NCBI GenBank assembly: GCA_016938395.1
Contig: JAFGUS010000219.1
Span: 1-8,537 of the forward strand
DNA: 8,537 nt
Direction: 5' to 3'
Origin: Coriobacteriia bacterium
GTDB lineage: Bacteria; Actinomycetota; Coriobacteriia; Anaerosomatales; Anaerosomataceae
A model generated the notes under the pieces. It was not told the origin of the DNA and ran no database searches. It saw only the letters and a program-made list of their open reading frames with translations. A program made the translations under genes and the position numbers. Position 1 is the first letter of the stretch. Each line of letters opens with the position of its first letter. Shown here in pieces: positions 1 through 6,955 of this stretch.

Positions 1-76
1 CGCCGCTGCTCTCGGAACGCTGCCGCACCCCCGCACCAGCATGCGCGGGCTGCGGGAACGAGGTACAGGCGATGAG

Positions 77-84
77 GGAAGGAG
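77..84 (+). promoter_or_regulatory. Ribosome binding site selecting the GTG start of the AOR gene
   Basis: GGAAGGAG ends 5 nt before GTG at 90. The alternative ATG at 72 has only a weaker GAGGT 8 nt upstream. Family alignment of the N-terminus (NGNWG near residue 2) also favours 90. Confidence 0.65.
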
Positions 85-89
85 CGGCT

Positions 90-1949
90 GTGAACGGCAA
101 CTGGGGTGTGGCCCTGATGGTGGATCTGGGCACGGGTGAGGTGACCCGCCGGCAGATACCCGAAGAGTGGTTCGCCGACTACATCGGCGGTGAGGGCGTG
201 GCGATGCGCCTGTTCGCTGAACTCGTCGACTTCGACGGGCTGCCACTCGAACCTACGCAACCGCTGATCGCGGCCGTGGGCCCGCTCACCGGCACGTCAG
301 CGCCTTCCTCAGGTCGGACATGCTTCGTGTTCCGCTCCCCCGCTTCCGGGGCGATCGGCGCGTCGAATGTGGGCGGGCACCTGTCACCGGCCATCAAGAA
401 GGCTGGCTATGACCTGATCGTCTTCACCGGTGAGGCCGACAACCCCGTCTATGTGGTGGTCGATGACGACACTGTGGAGATCCACGATGCGACCGACCTC
501 TGGGGCAAAGGGGTGCACGATACCGAGGCGGCCATCCGTGAGACCCTGGAGGGCAAGGGCTGGCAACTCGCAGTCATCGGCCCCGCGGGCGAGAACGGTG
601 TGCTGTACTCCGCGATCATGACCGACGGTGAGCGTGCGGCCGGGCGCGGCGGCGGCGGTGCGGCCATGGGCGCCAAGGGACTCAAGGCGTTCGCCGTGCG
701 CGGCACCAAGCCCCTCCCGATCGCCGACCCGGATGCGCTCAAGGCGGCGGCGAAGCAGGCGCGGGAGGAGTTCCTGAACGAGGCGTTCGTGAAAGACGAG
801 CTCAAGCCGTATGGAACGCCGAGCTTCTACGACTCCATCAATGCCCTCGGCGTCCTGCCCACGCAGAACTGGAGGCGCACAACCTTCGACGAGTCGATCG
901 GCACGCTCGGCATGAAGGCCTATCACGAGAACATGGACGTGAAGGCCTACGCGTGCGCGGGTTGCCCCGTGGCGTGTGGGCGTACAACCACGATCAAGAC
1001 CGGACCATACGCGGGTGAGACCGGCGGCGGCCCCGAGTACGAGACGCTCGGCGCGTTCGGCTCCAAGTGCCTCGTGAACGACCTCGAGGCGGTGGCCCAT
1101 GCAGGGCATCTCTGCAACGACCTCGGTCTGGACACCATCGCGACCGGACAGACGATCGCGGTGGCGATGGAGTGGTACGAGAAGGGCCTGCTCACACCAG
1201 AGTCGACCGGTGGGCTCGACCTCACGTGGGGCAACGGGGCGGTCTTCCCTGCGCTCCTCGACAAGATCGCGCACCGCGCCGACGGCGTGGGGAACCTGCT
1301 CGCCGACGGGACGAGACGCGCGGCGCTCGCACTCGGCGGGGACGCGACCGACTACACCTTCGAAGTGAAGGGCGTCGAGCTCGCCAGCTGCGGAGTCCGG
1401 GCGAGCAAGGGCGAGGGCGTGAGCCACGCGGTCTCGCCGCGCGGCGCAGATCACCTGCGGCCGTATGCATTGACGATCGATGCGTTCGGCTACCGCAGCG
1501 AGGAGCTCGGCATCACGCGTGACGTAGACTACCTGGCCGACTCGCCGCAGGAATGGGTCAAGCCACTCATGGAGTTCTCGATGGCCACCAACCTGCTCGG
1601 CGTGTGCCTGTTCTCGGTGATCACGCTCGCCGTGCGGCCCTCCACGTGGGCTGCGGTCCTCTCGGCGGCCACCGGTGAGACCTGGTCCAAGGAGGACCTG
1701 CTCAAGGCCGCAGAGCGTGTGATCAACCTGGAGCGGCTCATGAACGCGCGATTCGGATTCGATCGCGCCGACGATACGCTGCCCAAGCGCATCACCGGCG
1801 AGCCGGCGCCCGACGGACGTGGCGCGGGACAGGTCGCCAACGTGGTGGCCGCCCTAGACAGCTTCTACGAGTCGATGGGCTGGGATCTCGAGAAGGGATT
1901 GCCGACCGAGCAGACGGTCAAGGAGCTGGGTCTCACCGGCGTCGTGTGA
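90..1949 (+). CDS. aor: Tungsten-type aldehyde:ferredoxin oxidoreductase (AOR family)
   Basis: This cytoplasmic enzyme oxidises aldehydes to carboxylic acids with ferredoxin as electron acceptor, using a W (or Mo) bis-pterin and one [4Fe-4S] cluster. I chose GTG at 90, giving 619 aa: a strong GGAAGGAG lies 5 nt upstream and the product then begins MNGNWG, like the MYGNWG of Pyrococcus furiosus AOR (605 aa as I recall it). ATG at 72 would add 6 residues. Numbered from GTG: a GGEG-containing pterin-binding N domain (33-45), a GRGGGGAAMGAKGLKA glycine-rich block (about 185-199), and cluster ligands C289, C292, C296 (CAGCPVAC) plus C506 (GVCLF), the standard four-Cys set. GGGPEYETLG (312-321) and RGADHLRPY (451-459) hold the likely active-site Glu and His. 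The length is full and no frameshift is seen. The family call is firm; the substrate is not known, and related families (GOR, FOR, BamB-like) cannot be fully excluded. Confidence 0.95.
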   Translation: MNGNWGVALMVDLGTGEVTRRQIPEEWFADYIGGEGVAMRLFAELVDFDGLPLEPTQPLIAAVGPLTGTSAPSSGRTCFVFRSPASGAIGASNVGGHLSPAIKKAGYDLIVFTGEADNPVYVVVDDDTVEIHDATDLWGKGVHDTEAAIRETLEGKGWQLAVIGPAGENGVLYSAIMTDGERAAGRGGGGAAMGAKGLKAFAVRGTKPLPIADPDALKAAAKQAREEFLNEAFVKDELKPYGTPSFYDSINALGVLPTQNWRRTTFDESIGTLGMKAYHENMDVKAYACAGCPVACGRTTTIKTGPYAGETGGGPEYETLGAFGSKCLVNDLEAVAHAGHLCNDLGLDTIATGQTIAVAMEWYEKGLLTPESTGGLDLTWGNGAVFPALLDKIAHRADGVGNLLADGTRRAALALGGDATDYTFEVKGVELASCGVRASKGEGVSHAVSPRGADHLRPYALTIDAFGYRSEELGITRDVDYLADSPQEWVKPLMEFSMATNLLGVCLFSVITLAVRPSTWAAVLSAATGETWSKEDLLKAAERVINLERLMNARFGFDRADDTLPKRITGEPAPDGRGAGQVANVVAALDSFYESMGWDLEKGLPTEQTVKELGLTGVV

Positions 1950-1973
1950 GCGTGTGTGGCGTGCGAGGACTCG

Positions 1974-2008
1974 GGGTGCCCCCAGCGATGAGGGCACCCT
2001 TCTTCTCT
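1974..2008 (+). terminator. Rho-independent terminator after the AOR gene
   Basis: A perfect 8-bp stem, GGGTGCCC (1975-1982) and GGGCACCC (1992-1999), encloses a 9-nt loop and can gain a G-U pair at its base (1974/2000). It is followed by TTCTTCTCT, with 6 T in 9 nt. The hairpin starts about 25 nt after the AOR stop. On the - strand no T-rich tract follows the stem, so it is mainly a + strand terminator. It lies just past the stop of the convergent - strand gene and may only block read-through in that direction. Confidence 0.75.
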
Positions 2009-2017
2009 GGCCGCACG

Positions 2018-3169
2018 TCAGTCGGACAGCGCCGCCCTGGCACCGCCGATCGGGTCGGGCAAGAAGACCGGTGAAGCGAAGTACCCGTCCTCGGCGGTGT
2101 ATACGAGCGTCAGAAAGACCATGCCGTTGCCTCCGGCATCGGCCGCTGCCATACGGAATCGCACGGGCCACGCCGCGCTCTCGGCATCCGTCGGTCCGAT
2201 TCCCAGGACCTCGATGCGCGCATCGGGATCCGCGCCGAGGAACGCCTCGGCACTCGCGCGAATCGCCCCCTCGGTGGCGTACGGATCGGGCGAGCCAGGC
2301 CAGTAAGTTCCGGACTTCGAGAAGAGGAAGGTGATCCAGTCGCCCGCATCACTCGCGGTAGGGGCTCGGTCATCTCCTCCGGCCAGAGCGCCACCGTGCT
2401 CTACCCCGTCGTTCGCCGGGTCCCCTCCCTGCAAGCCATCGCCTGAGGCCGCATCGTCCACCGGGGTCCAGCCCAGGTGTCGCGCGATCCCATCGACCAC
2501 ATAGCCGTTGCGGTACGGATCGGTGCCCACCGTGGCGCTGTCGTCCGCAACCTCCACATCGAGCACCAGCTGCGTGGCGGCCGCCTCGACCTCATCAGGC
2601 GCCAGCCCCGGATCGACTCCGGACACCGCGGCGCGGGCGCCTTTGAGTTTGGCCTCGATGATCGCCTGCTCCACCGGGGTCGAGAGGTCACGAGGGACCT
2701 CCAGGCCGCGAAGCTGCGCCAGGAGCGGATCGGCCCCGGGGTCCGTGATCCCCCACGAGTCCATCGCCGTGTCACCGAGTTCCCACCCACTCTTCACGTC
2801 CCAGGCGAATTTCGCGGCCGTGATCACCGCACCGCCCTGTATCGGCGTGAGCACCGCATCGCCCACGTTGTTGGTGACCGCCACCAGCAGATCTTTGTCG
2901 GCGGCACCGGACAAGGATCCGGCCACCGCGTCCATCTTGTCGGCATGCGCACGCATCTCACGGGCCTGCGCGGAGTCGTCCCCCGCCGTACGCTGGCGGA
3001 TGTCGGCGGCCACGCCCTGCATGTGCCCGGTCGCCTCCTGGATGTCGTTGCGGTTCATCACCGCAGCCGTCGTACTCGAACCACCCACGATCACGGCCGT
3101 CGCCACGCTGGCGATGAGCAGGATAGTCGTGATGGCGAAGCCATCGTCACGTGCGAAAACGGTCCTCAC
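2018..3169 (-). CDS. Membrane-anchored extracytoplasmic protein of unknown function (module B, second gene)
   Basis: I do not recognise this 383-aa protein. The start is GTG at 3169: its GTGA overlaps the TGA stop of the upstream gene by 4 nt and GGGAGGT lies 6 nt upstream. The reading frame runs further upstream to 3256, but only inside the previous gene. Residues 1-10 carry R2 and R7, followed by one hydrophobic helix (about 11-30), so the rest should lie outside the cytoplasm. Residues 39-95 look helical and polar, 245-275 form a Gly/Asp-rich linker, and 276-383 look like a compact C-terminal domain rich in beta residues (for example VFLTLVYTAEDGYFASPVF). There is no cysteine in the protein. 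The N-terminus faintly recalls pilin-like leaders, but the Glu expected at position 5 of a mature type IV pilin is absent. Overlap with the zinc-ribbon gene implies coupled translation and a shared task. Confidence 0.8.
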   Translation of the reverse strand: MRTVFARDDGFAITTILLIASVATAVIVGGSSTTAAVMNRNDIQEATGHMQGVAADIRQRTAGDDSAQAREMRAHADKMDAVAGSLSGAADKDLLVAVTNNVGDAVLTPIQGGAVITAAKFAWDVKSGWELGDTAMDSWGITDPGADPLLAQLRGLEVPRDLSTPVEQAIIEAKLKGARAAVSGVDPGLAPDEVEAAATQLVLDVEVADDSATVGTDPYRNGYVVDGIARHLGWTPVDDAASGDGLQGGDPANDGVEHGGALAGGDDRAPTASDAGDWITFLFSKSGTYWPGSPDPYATEGAIRASAEAFLGADPDARIEVLGIGPTDAESAAWPVRFRMAAADAGGNGMVFLTLVYTAEDGYFASPVFLPDPIGGARAALSD

Positions 3170-3936
3170 TCGGCCACCTCCCGTACCTGCAGGGGCGCCG
3201 TCTCGGCGGCGACGAGCCCGCCGTCGGCGAACGTGCACGAGACCACTCCGCTCCACACCACGGTGCGCACGTCATCATCCAGACCCGCGTCCAGCGTGGC
3301 CTCGCCCCCCGGCTGGTGGCCCAACATCGCGGTCACGTCGCTCGCGCTCATGCCCTTGGCGAACGACGATGGCGCCACCGCCGGATATGCGAAGACGGCA
3401 CGGTCGAGGACCGGGATATCGCGTGTGCCCACCACCGCTCCGTCGCGGAAGAGGATGCGGACGCCCATGGTGTGGTAGTCCCACGCCTCGACCCGGTACG
3501 TGGCCGGAGCGTCACCGGCGCCGACGCCTTCCACGTCCTCGCCATGCACCACCGAGAAGGTCTCGGGCAGCCCGAACTCCTCGGCGACACGACGCTGATC
3601 GGGAGAGAGCGAGACCGTCCGTGGCTCGTCGCCACCAAGCAGTGAGAGCACGCCACAGGCGGCCGCGCATGCAAAGAGCACGCCCAGGCAGCCGAGTACC
3701 CACGCCCGTCCGCGGCGACGCGGACGCTGCGGCGGAGCCTGCTGGTACTGCAGGGGTGCCGGGGAAGGGTACGCACCGGGGGACTGAACAGGGGGTGCGG
3801 CCGGGGGTCGGGCGGGGGATGCGGCGACAGGTGCCGTCGGATGCTCGGATACCGTGAACCGGTGACCGCATCGCGTGCAGAAGTCCTCATCGCCGACCCT
3901 CGGCGCACCGCACGACGTGCAGAACTGCTCGGCCAT
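3166..3936 (-). CDS. Zinc-ribbon single-pass membrane protein with BamE/SmpA-like extracytoplasmic region (module B, first gene)
   Basis: This 256-aa protein starts at ATG 3936 with GAGGAG 6 nt upstream. Residues 6-23 form a double-CxxC zinc ribbon (C6, C9, C20, C23). A Pro/Ala-rich linker (about 34-70), a basic stretch RPRRRGR (71-77) and one membrane helix (about 78-100, with C83, C90 and C94 in it) follow. Positive-inside reasoning puts the ribbon in the cytoplasm and residues 101-256 outside. The outer part shows two similar units: about 116-170 (FGLPETF ... EAWDYHTMG ... FRDGAVV) and about 195-244 (GMSASDVTAMLG ... VVWSG ... FADGGLV). The second resembles the GMs-x-DV-x-x-LG ... W-x-Y ... 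F-x-dG-x-V pattern of BamE/SmpA-OmlA domains; this is my inference by eye. The protein is a clear paralogue of the one at 4840-5487. Its function is unknown; it could be a sensor or envelope-assembly factor. Confidence 0.85.
   Translation of the reverse strand: MAEQFCTSCGAPRVGDEDFCTRCGHRFTVSEHPTAPVAASPARPPAAPPVQSPGAYPSPAPLQYQQAPPQRPRRRGRAWVLGCLGVLFACAAACGVLSLLGGDEPRTVSLSPDQRRVAEEFGLPETFSVVHGEDVEGVGAGDAPATYRVEAWDYHTMGVRILFRDGAVVGTRDIPVLDRAVFAYPAVAPSSFAKGMSASDVTAMLGHQPGGEATLDAGLDDDVRTVVWSGVVSCTFADGGLVAAETAPLQVREVAE
3176..3182 (-). promoter_or_regulatory. Ribosome binding site that sets the GTG start at 3169
   Basis: On the - strand GGGAGGT lies 6 nt before GTG at 3169. It sits inside the end of the upstream zinc-ribbon gene, whose TGA overlaps the GTG, which fits translational coupling. 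Confidence 0.7.
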
Positions 3937-4012
3937 GGGAGACTCCTCGAACGTGGGTCACCTCAGAGCATAGCAAAGTGGGACCGCTCTTCACGCGCCA
4001 CCAACGCGAAGA

Positions 4013-4828
4013 CTACTGCCACCACTCCAGCCCGCCACAGAACTCCAGGCTGTGGGTCTTCTCGCCGATGTCGGCGAAGGGCACGCCCGCGTAGATGCCG
4101 CCGCCGGTGCGCGGGTTGCTCATCATGCCGTAGACCGACTTTCGCGCCTCCTCCTCCGAGGAGAACGCGCCGGTGAGCGGAACCTTCACGAGCGGTACGT
4201 CCGGGTCGATGCCACCACCGGGATAGGTGTACGCCATCTCGCTGGCCCTGAACCGCTCCACAGTGGTGATGTAGATCGGCTCCCAGCCGAAGTCCCTGCA
4301 ATACCACGCGATGTGGTAACTCTCGCTCGCCTGCTCCACAGGCACGCTGCCGTCCGGCGAGACCGCGATGCCAACGCCGGGGCCGTTCAGCGTGTCCGCC
4401 GCTTCGCCCGCGACCTCTCCGGCGGACGACTGCCCGCCCGCTCCCGCCGCGGCCGTCGTACCCGCCCCCACGTCGGCCTCCGCACCCGCGCTGGCGCCCT
4501 CATGCTGCTCGATGGCCACCTGTGCGATGGACATCGCGTCGGTGAAGCCGATCCCCACCGGATTGACGGGCACATCGGGAGATGCGATCGTCTGCGCGGC
4601 CATCGCCGCCTTCGCGGTGCCCACCACCGCATCGCACATGCCCTCCGTGCGGGCTTTCTGTATCTCATCCATATCTGTGGATTCGTCGTGGAATCGGTCT
4701 TCCACCGTCCGGGCGGCGCTTGCGTAACGGCTCATGCCACCGCCGGCCTGCACCGCGCCGAGTGCGAGCGCCGTGGCCGTGAGAGCCACCAGCATCACCT
4801 TGCCCGCAAGCACCACCAACGCGACCAT
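4013..4828 (-). CDS. Exported or membrane-anchored protein of unknown function (module A, second gene)
   Basis: I do not recognise this 271-aa protein. The start is ATG 4828, with GAGAGGG 6 nt upstream (overlapping the upstream stop) and an 11-nt gap to that gene. The frame stays open far upstream, but only inside the neighbour. The N-terminus is hydrophobic (residues 2-27) and ends AVQA-GGG, which could be a signal peptidase I site after A28 or an uncleaved anchor; K10 interrupts the helix. Residues 110-146 are Ala/Gly-rich low complexity, probably a flexible linker. The C-terminal part (about 168-271) has many aromatics (WYCRDFGWEP, GGLEWWQ). Three cysteines (65, 177, 264) could form a disulphide if outside. 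I see no convincing similarity to the 383-aa protein of module B, beyond both following a zinc-ribbon gene and having an N-terminal hydrophobic segment. Confidence 0.75.
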   Translation of the reverse strand: MVALVVLAGKVMLVALTATALALGAVQAGGGMSRYASAARTVEDRFHDESTDMDEIQKARTEGMCDAVVGTAKAAMAAQTIASPDVPVNPVGIGFTDAMSIAQVAIEQHEGASAGAEADVGAGTTAAAGAGGQSSAGEVAGEAADTLNGPGVGIAVSPDGSVPVEQASESYHIAWYCRDFGWEPIYITTVERFRASEMAYTYPGGGIDPDVPLVKVPLTGAFSSEEEARKSVYGMMSNPRTGGGIYAGVPFADIGEKTHSLEFCGGLEWWQ

Positions 4829-4839
4829 GCTGCACCCTC

Positions 4840-5487
4840 TCAGTAGGTCTGGACCGTGTAAACCCACCCGTCGAGATAGCCCACAAGGAGCCGGTTCCCT
4901 TCGTACGCATATGCCTCGTAGCCGTCGAAGGCCGATGCCACCTCGGGCAACGGGATACCGCGCTCGCCGAGAAGATCCTCCACATCGGTCGCCCGCATCG
5001 CCCTCCCAAATGCCCAGGGCGTGCTCGACGCCGCGGCGAACTCGCTGGTGAACGTGAGCGTGTCCTCGTTCACACGGCGTCCGTCGAGGAAGTACACGAC
5101 CGCTCCGGTGTCGGGGTAGAGCCACTGCTCCAGTCGCACGGAACCCTCACCGGGGCCCGTGGGACCATCTGCGAGAATGAATGCGGCTGGCACACCATGG
5201 GCATCGACCACCGCCTGCTGCTCTGCCGTGGGCACCGATGGTCCGCCGCCCGGACCCGTGAAGAACCCGAACGCGAGTCCCCCTGCACCTGCGACCAGCA
5301 GAACGAGGATCCACACCCCGAGCCACAGACCGGCACCCGACCGGTGCACCTGCGACGCCACCGGGACCGTACCGGGCAGAGACGCTCCGCAGTTGTCACA
5401 GAACCGAGGACCGGGCGTCGGCCTTCCGCATGCGGGGCAGTGCACAAGCCCCCCAGCCTGCTGCTGTTGTTGTGATCGCGACGACAT
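4840..5487 (-). CDS. Zinc-ribbon single-pass membrane protein with BamE/SmpA-like extracytoplasmic region (module A, first gene)
   Basis: This 215-aa protein starts at ATG 5487 with GGGGAGAGG just upstream (5492-5500). It begins with SRSQQQQQ (a five-codon CAR tract) and then a zinc ribbon with C17, C20, C30 and C33 (HCPACG and FCDNCG). One membrane helix follows (about 54-76), then a Gly/Pro-rich spacer, and residues 88-215 should be extracytoplasmic. This part aligns with that of the 256-aa protein: shared positions include R-x-E-x-W-x-Y, then G, F-x-DG and V (about 118-139), and later M-x-A-x-DV-x-x-LG (about 164-174). It too seems to hold two copies of a (F/L/H)G-x-P ... W/Y ... F/Y-x-DG-x-V unit, about 92-139 and 168-212, with Tyr replacing Trp in the second. 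The preceding gene is glmL, 58 bp away. The function is unknown. Confidence 0.85.
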   Translation of the reverse strand: MSSRSQQQQQAGGLVHCPACGRPTPGPRFCDNCGASLPGTVPVASQVHRSGAGLWLGVWILVLLVAGAGGLAFGFFTGPGGGPSVPTAEQQAVVDAHGVPAAFILADGPTGPGEGSVRLEQWLYPDTGAVVYFLDGRRVNEDTLTFTSEFAAASSTPWAFGRAMRATDVEDLLGERGIPLPEVASAFDGYEAYAYEGNRLLVGYLDGWVYTVQTY

Positions 5488-5545
5488 GCCGCCTCTCCCC
5501 TTTTCCGGTCTATACCCAACCGGCGGACGGTAGGGGTGGCGACGT

Positions 5546-6886
5546 TCAGAGCCCCAAGCTCGAGCGCATCAGCGCCAGAACTGACCCGGCCCGAAAGCGC
5601 GTGGAGAGCGCGCCGCAGGCGGCGAGCACATAGTCCCGGTCGAGCACCACCCGTGCATCGGCCGGAGGCAGCAGACGCTCACCACCTGCGGCGCTTGCCC
5701 GCACGCCCTCGAGCATCGATGTGCCGTCCGGCAGACGCGTCAGCGCTCCACCGGTGCCGATCACCAGCCGACAGGCGGTGAGATCGCGCCCGCGAGCCAC
5801 CGTCTGCCTACCCCGGGGCGTGTAGAGGTATGTCAGCTGCCCCGCGTGCCGCTCCACCGCCACGCGCGCGGCTGTGCGCGCGAGGAGCGCGGCGGCGGCT
5901 GTCTCCCCGGCCGTTGACGGCACCGCAGGCGGAAGCGGGTCCGGCCGCCCCGCTTCAGGCAGGAGCGCCGCCACGTGAGCAGCGCTCACGTACGTGCCGA
6001 GATCGCCCTCGACGGTGCGTTTGGCGTGCGGCTGCGGATCGGTGGCGATCGCGGCAATCTCGGCCGTACCATCGGTGACCGAGTGGACGTCGGTGGTGGC
6101 CCCGCCTACGTCGATCACCACGAGGTCGCCGAGGGTGTCCGCGAGCAGCTCGGCAGCGATAAGGACCGCCCCGGGAGTGGGCAGGATCGGGCCGGTCACA
6201 AACTCGCCGATGCGCTCCATACCCGGCGCGTGCGTGATGTGCTCCTCGAACGCGTCGTGGATGGCGTGGCGGGCCGGGACGATGTCGAGTTCATCGACGC
6301 CCGGATAGACGTTGGCGGTCACGCGCACCCGGAACCCGGCGCGCTCGAGTGTCGCACGAGCCTCGTCTGCGGCCGCCGAATTCCCACCGTACACCACGAT
6401 CGGCCGGGCGGTGATCTCCGCGAGCCGCGCCGCGTTGTGAAGCACCACCTCCGAGTCGCCACCCTCCACGCCGCCCGCAAGCAGGATGAGCCCGGGCGCA
6501 GCGGCGGCGATCCGAGTCAAATCGTGGTCGCTCAACCGGCCCGCCGTGGTGAGCTCCACGACGCCCCCGGCACCGAGTGCCGCCTCGCGTGCGGCCATCG
6601 CGGTCATCTTCTGCGTAAGGCCGTGCACGGTCATCCGCAGACCGCCTGCGGCCGAGGACGTCGCGAGCGTCACTCGTGGGTCGATCGGCCCCGTCGTCGC
6701 CTCCAGCGATGTGCGCGCCGCCTCCACGCCGACACCCACGTCGCCCGCGGCCACACTGGTGGGCGCGAACCCTTGGCCGAGCAGCTGTGGCGCGCCACCC
6801 TCGACAAGACCATCGAACGCGGAGACGACGGTGGTGGTCGATCCAATCTCGGCTACGAGTGCATCGATGTGGCGCGGTCCGGCCAT
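5546..6886 (-). CDS. glmL: GlmL/MutL-family reactivating ATPase for B12-dependent mutases
   Basis: This 446-aa cytoplasmic protein belongs to the GlmL (MutL, glutamate mutase L) family of ASKHA-fold ATPases. The family is linked to reactivation of adenosylcobalamin-dependent glutamate mutase and related mutases; it is not the mismatch-repair MutL. The start is ATG 6886, with AAGGAGG 7 nt upstream; an earlier ATG at 6916 has no such site. Visible motifs are a phosphate-1 loop AEIGSTTTVVSAF (12-24), GGNSAAADEA (167-176), a phosphate-2 motif VIDVGGATTDVHSV (257-270) and an adenosine motif VIGTGGALTRLP (375-386). The length is near the roughly 460 aa usual for the family. No mutase subunit gene (glmS, glmE, oraS, oraE, mcmA) is in the window, so its partner must lie elsewhere or upstream. 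It follows the ABC ATPase by 69 bp on the same strand. The family call is strong; the exact mutase is unknown. Confidence 0.92.
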   Translation of the reverse strand: MAGPRHIDALVAEIGSTTTVVSAFDGLVEGGAPQLLGQGFAPTSVAAGDVGVGVEAARTSLEATTGPIDPRVTLATSSAAGGLRMTVHGLTQKMTAMAAREAALGAGGVVELTTAGRLSDHDLTRIAAAAPGLILLAGGVEGGDSEVVLHNAARLAEITARPIVVYGGNSAAADEARATLERAGFRVRVTANVYPGVDELDIVPARHAIHDAFEEHITHAPGMERIGEFVTGPILPTPGAVLIAAELLADTLGDLVVIDVGGATTDVHSVTDGTAEIAAIATDPQPHAKRTVEGDLGTYVSAAHVAALLPEAGRPDPLPPAVPSTAGETAAAALLARTAARVAVERHAGQLTYLYTPRGRQTVARGRDLTACRLVIGTGGALTRLPDGTSMLEGVRASAAGGERLLPPADARVVLDRDYVLAACGALSTRFRAGSVLALMRSSLGL

Positions 6887-6893
6887 CAGGCTG

Positions 6894-6900
6894 CCTCCTT
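6894..6900 (-). promoter_or_regulatory. Ribosome binding site of glmL
   Basis: AAGGAGG on the - strand ends 7 nt before ATG 6886. It is the strongest Shine-Dalgarno site in the window and rules out the longer start at 6916, which would place this site inside the coding region. Confidence 0.8.
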
Positions 6901-6917
6901 GAGCTGTCCGCACCATT

Positions 6918-6949
6918 GCACGGCTTCAGCCCGCTCCGGTCAACCGTGC
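6918..6949 (-). other. Intergenic inverted repeat between the ABC ATPase gene and glmL
   Basis: GCACGG and CCGTGC (6944-6949 and 6918-6923 on the + strand) can pair, and the stem extends by two A-T pairs across a one-base bulge, leaving a 15-nt loop. No T-run follows on the - strand, so it is not a classical terminator. It could be an RNA-stability or attenuation hairpin, or chance in GC-rich DNA. Confidence 0.3.
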
Positions 6950-6955
6950 GAGCCC

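Noticed and set aside
384..1454. 356-codon open frame on the - strand inside the AOR gene
   Set aside because: The AOR reading has all family motifs across this stretch; the antisense product is Arg-rich and has no known domain.
2508..3857. 449-codon open frame on the + strand opposite the module B genes (with a second one at 2477-3478)
   Set aside because: Both are Arg/Pro/Ser-rich antisense shadows. The opposite strand has sound starts, ribosome sites and domain structure.
3967..3972. TATGCT, a possible -10 box upstream of the zinc-ribbon gene at 3936
   Set aside because: No -35-like hexamer lies at a suitable distance (a TTGGTG is 26 nt away), so promoter evidence is too thin.
3988..4012. 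Inverted repeat (TCTT..CGCG / CGCGAAGA) after the 271-aa gene
   Set aside because: The stem has a two-base bulge and no T-run follows on the - strand, so I do not call a terminator.
4829..5125. N-terminal extension of the 271-aa protein to 5125
   Set aside because: It lies entirely within the neighbouring zinc-ribbon gene and is Arg-rich. The start at 4828 has a ribosome site and begins a hydrophobic segment.
5458..5472. Five-codon CAR (Gln) tract as a possible slippage or phase-variation site
   Set aside because: It is short, mixed CAA/CAG, and changes by units of three would not shift the frame.
5505..5523. CCGGT/ACCGG inverted repeat between glmL and the 215-aa gene
   Set aside because: It has only 5 bp, and on the - strand it is followed by AAAAGGGG rather than T residues; not a terminator.
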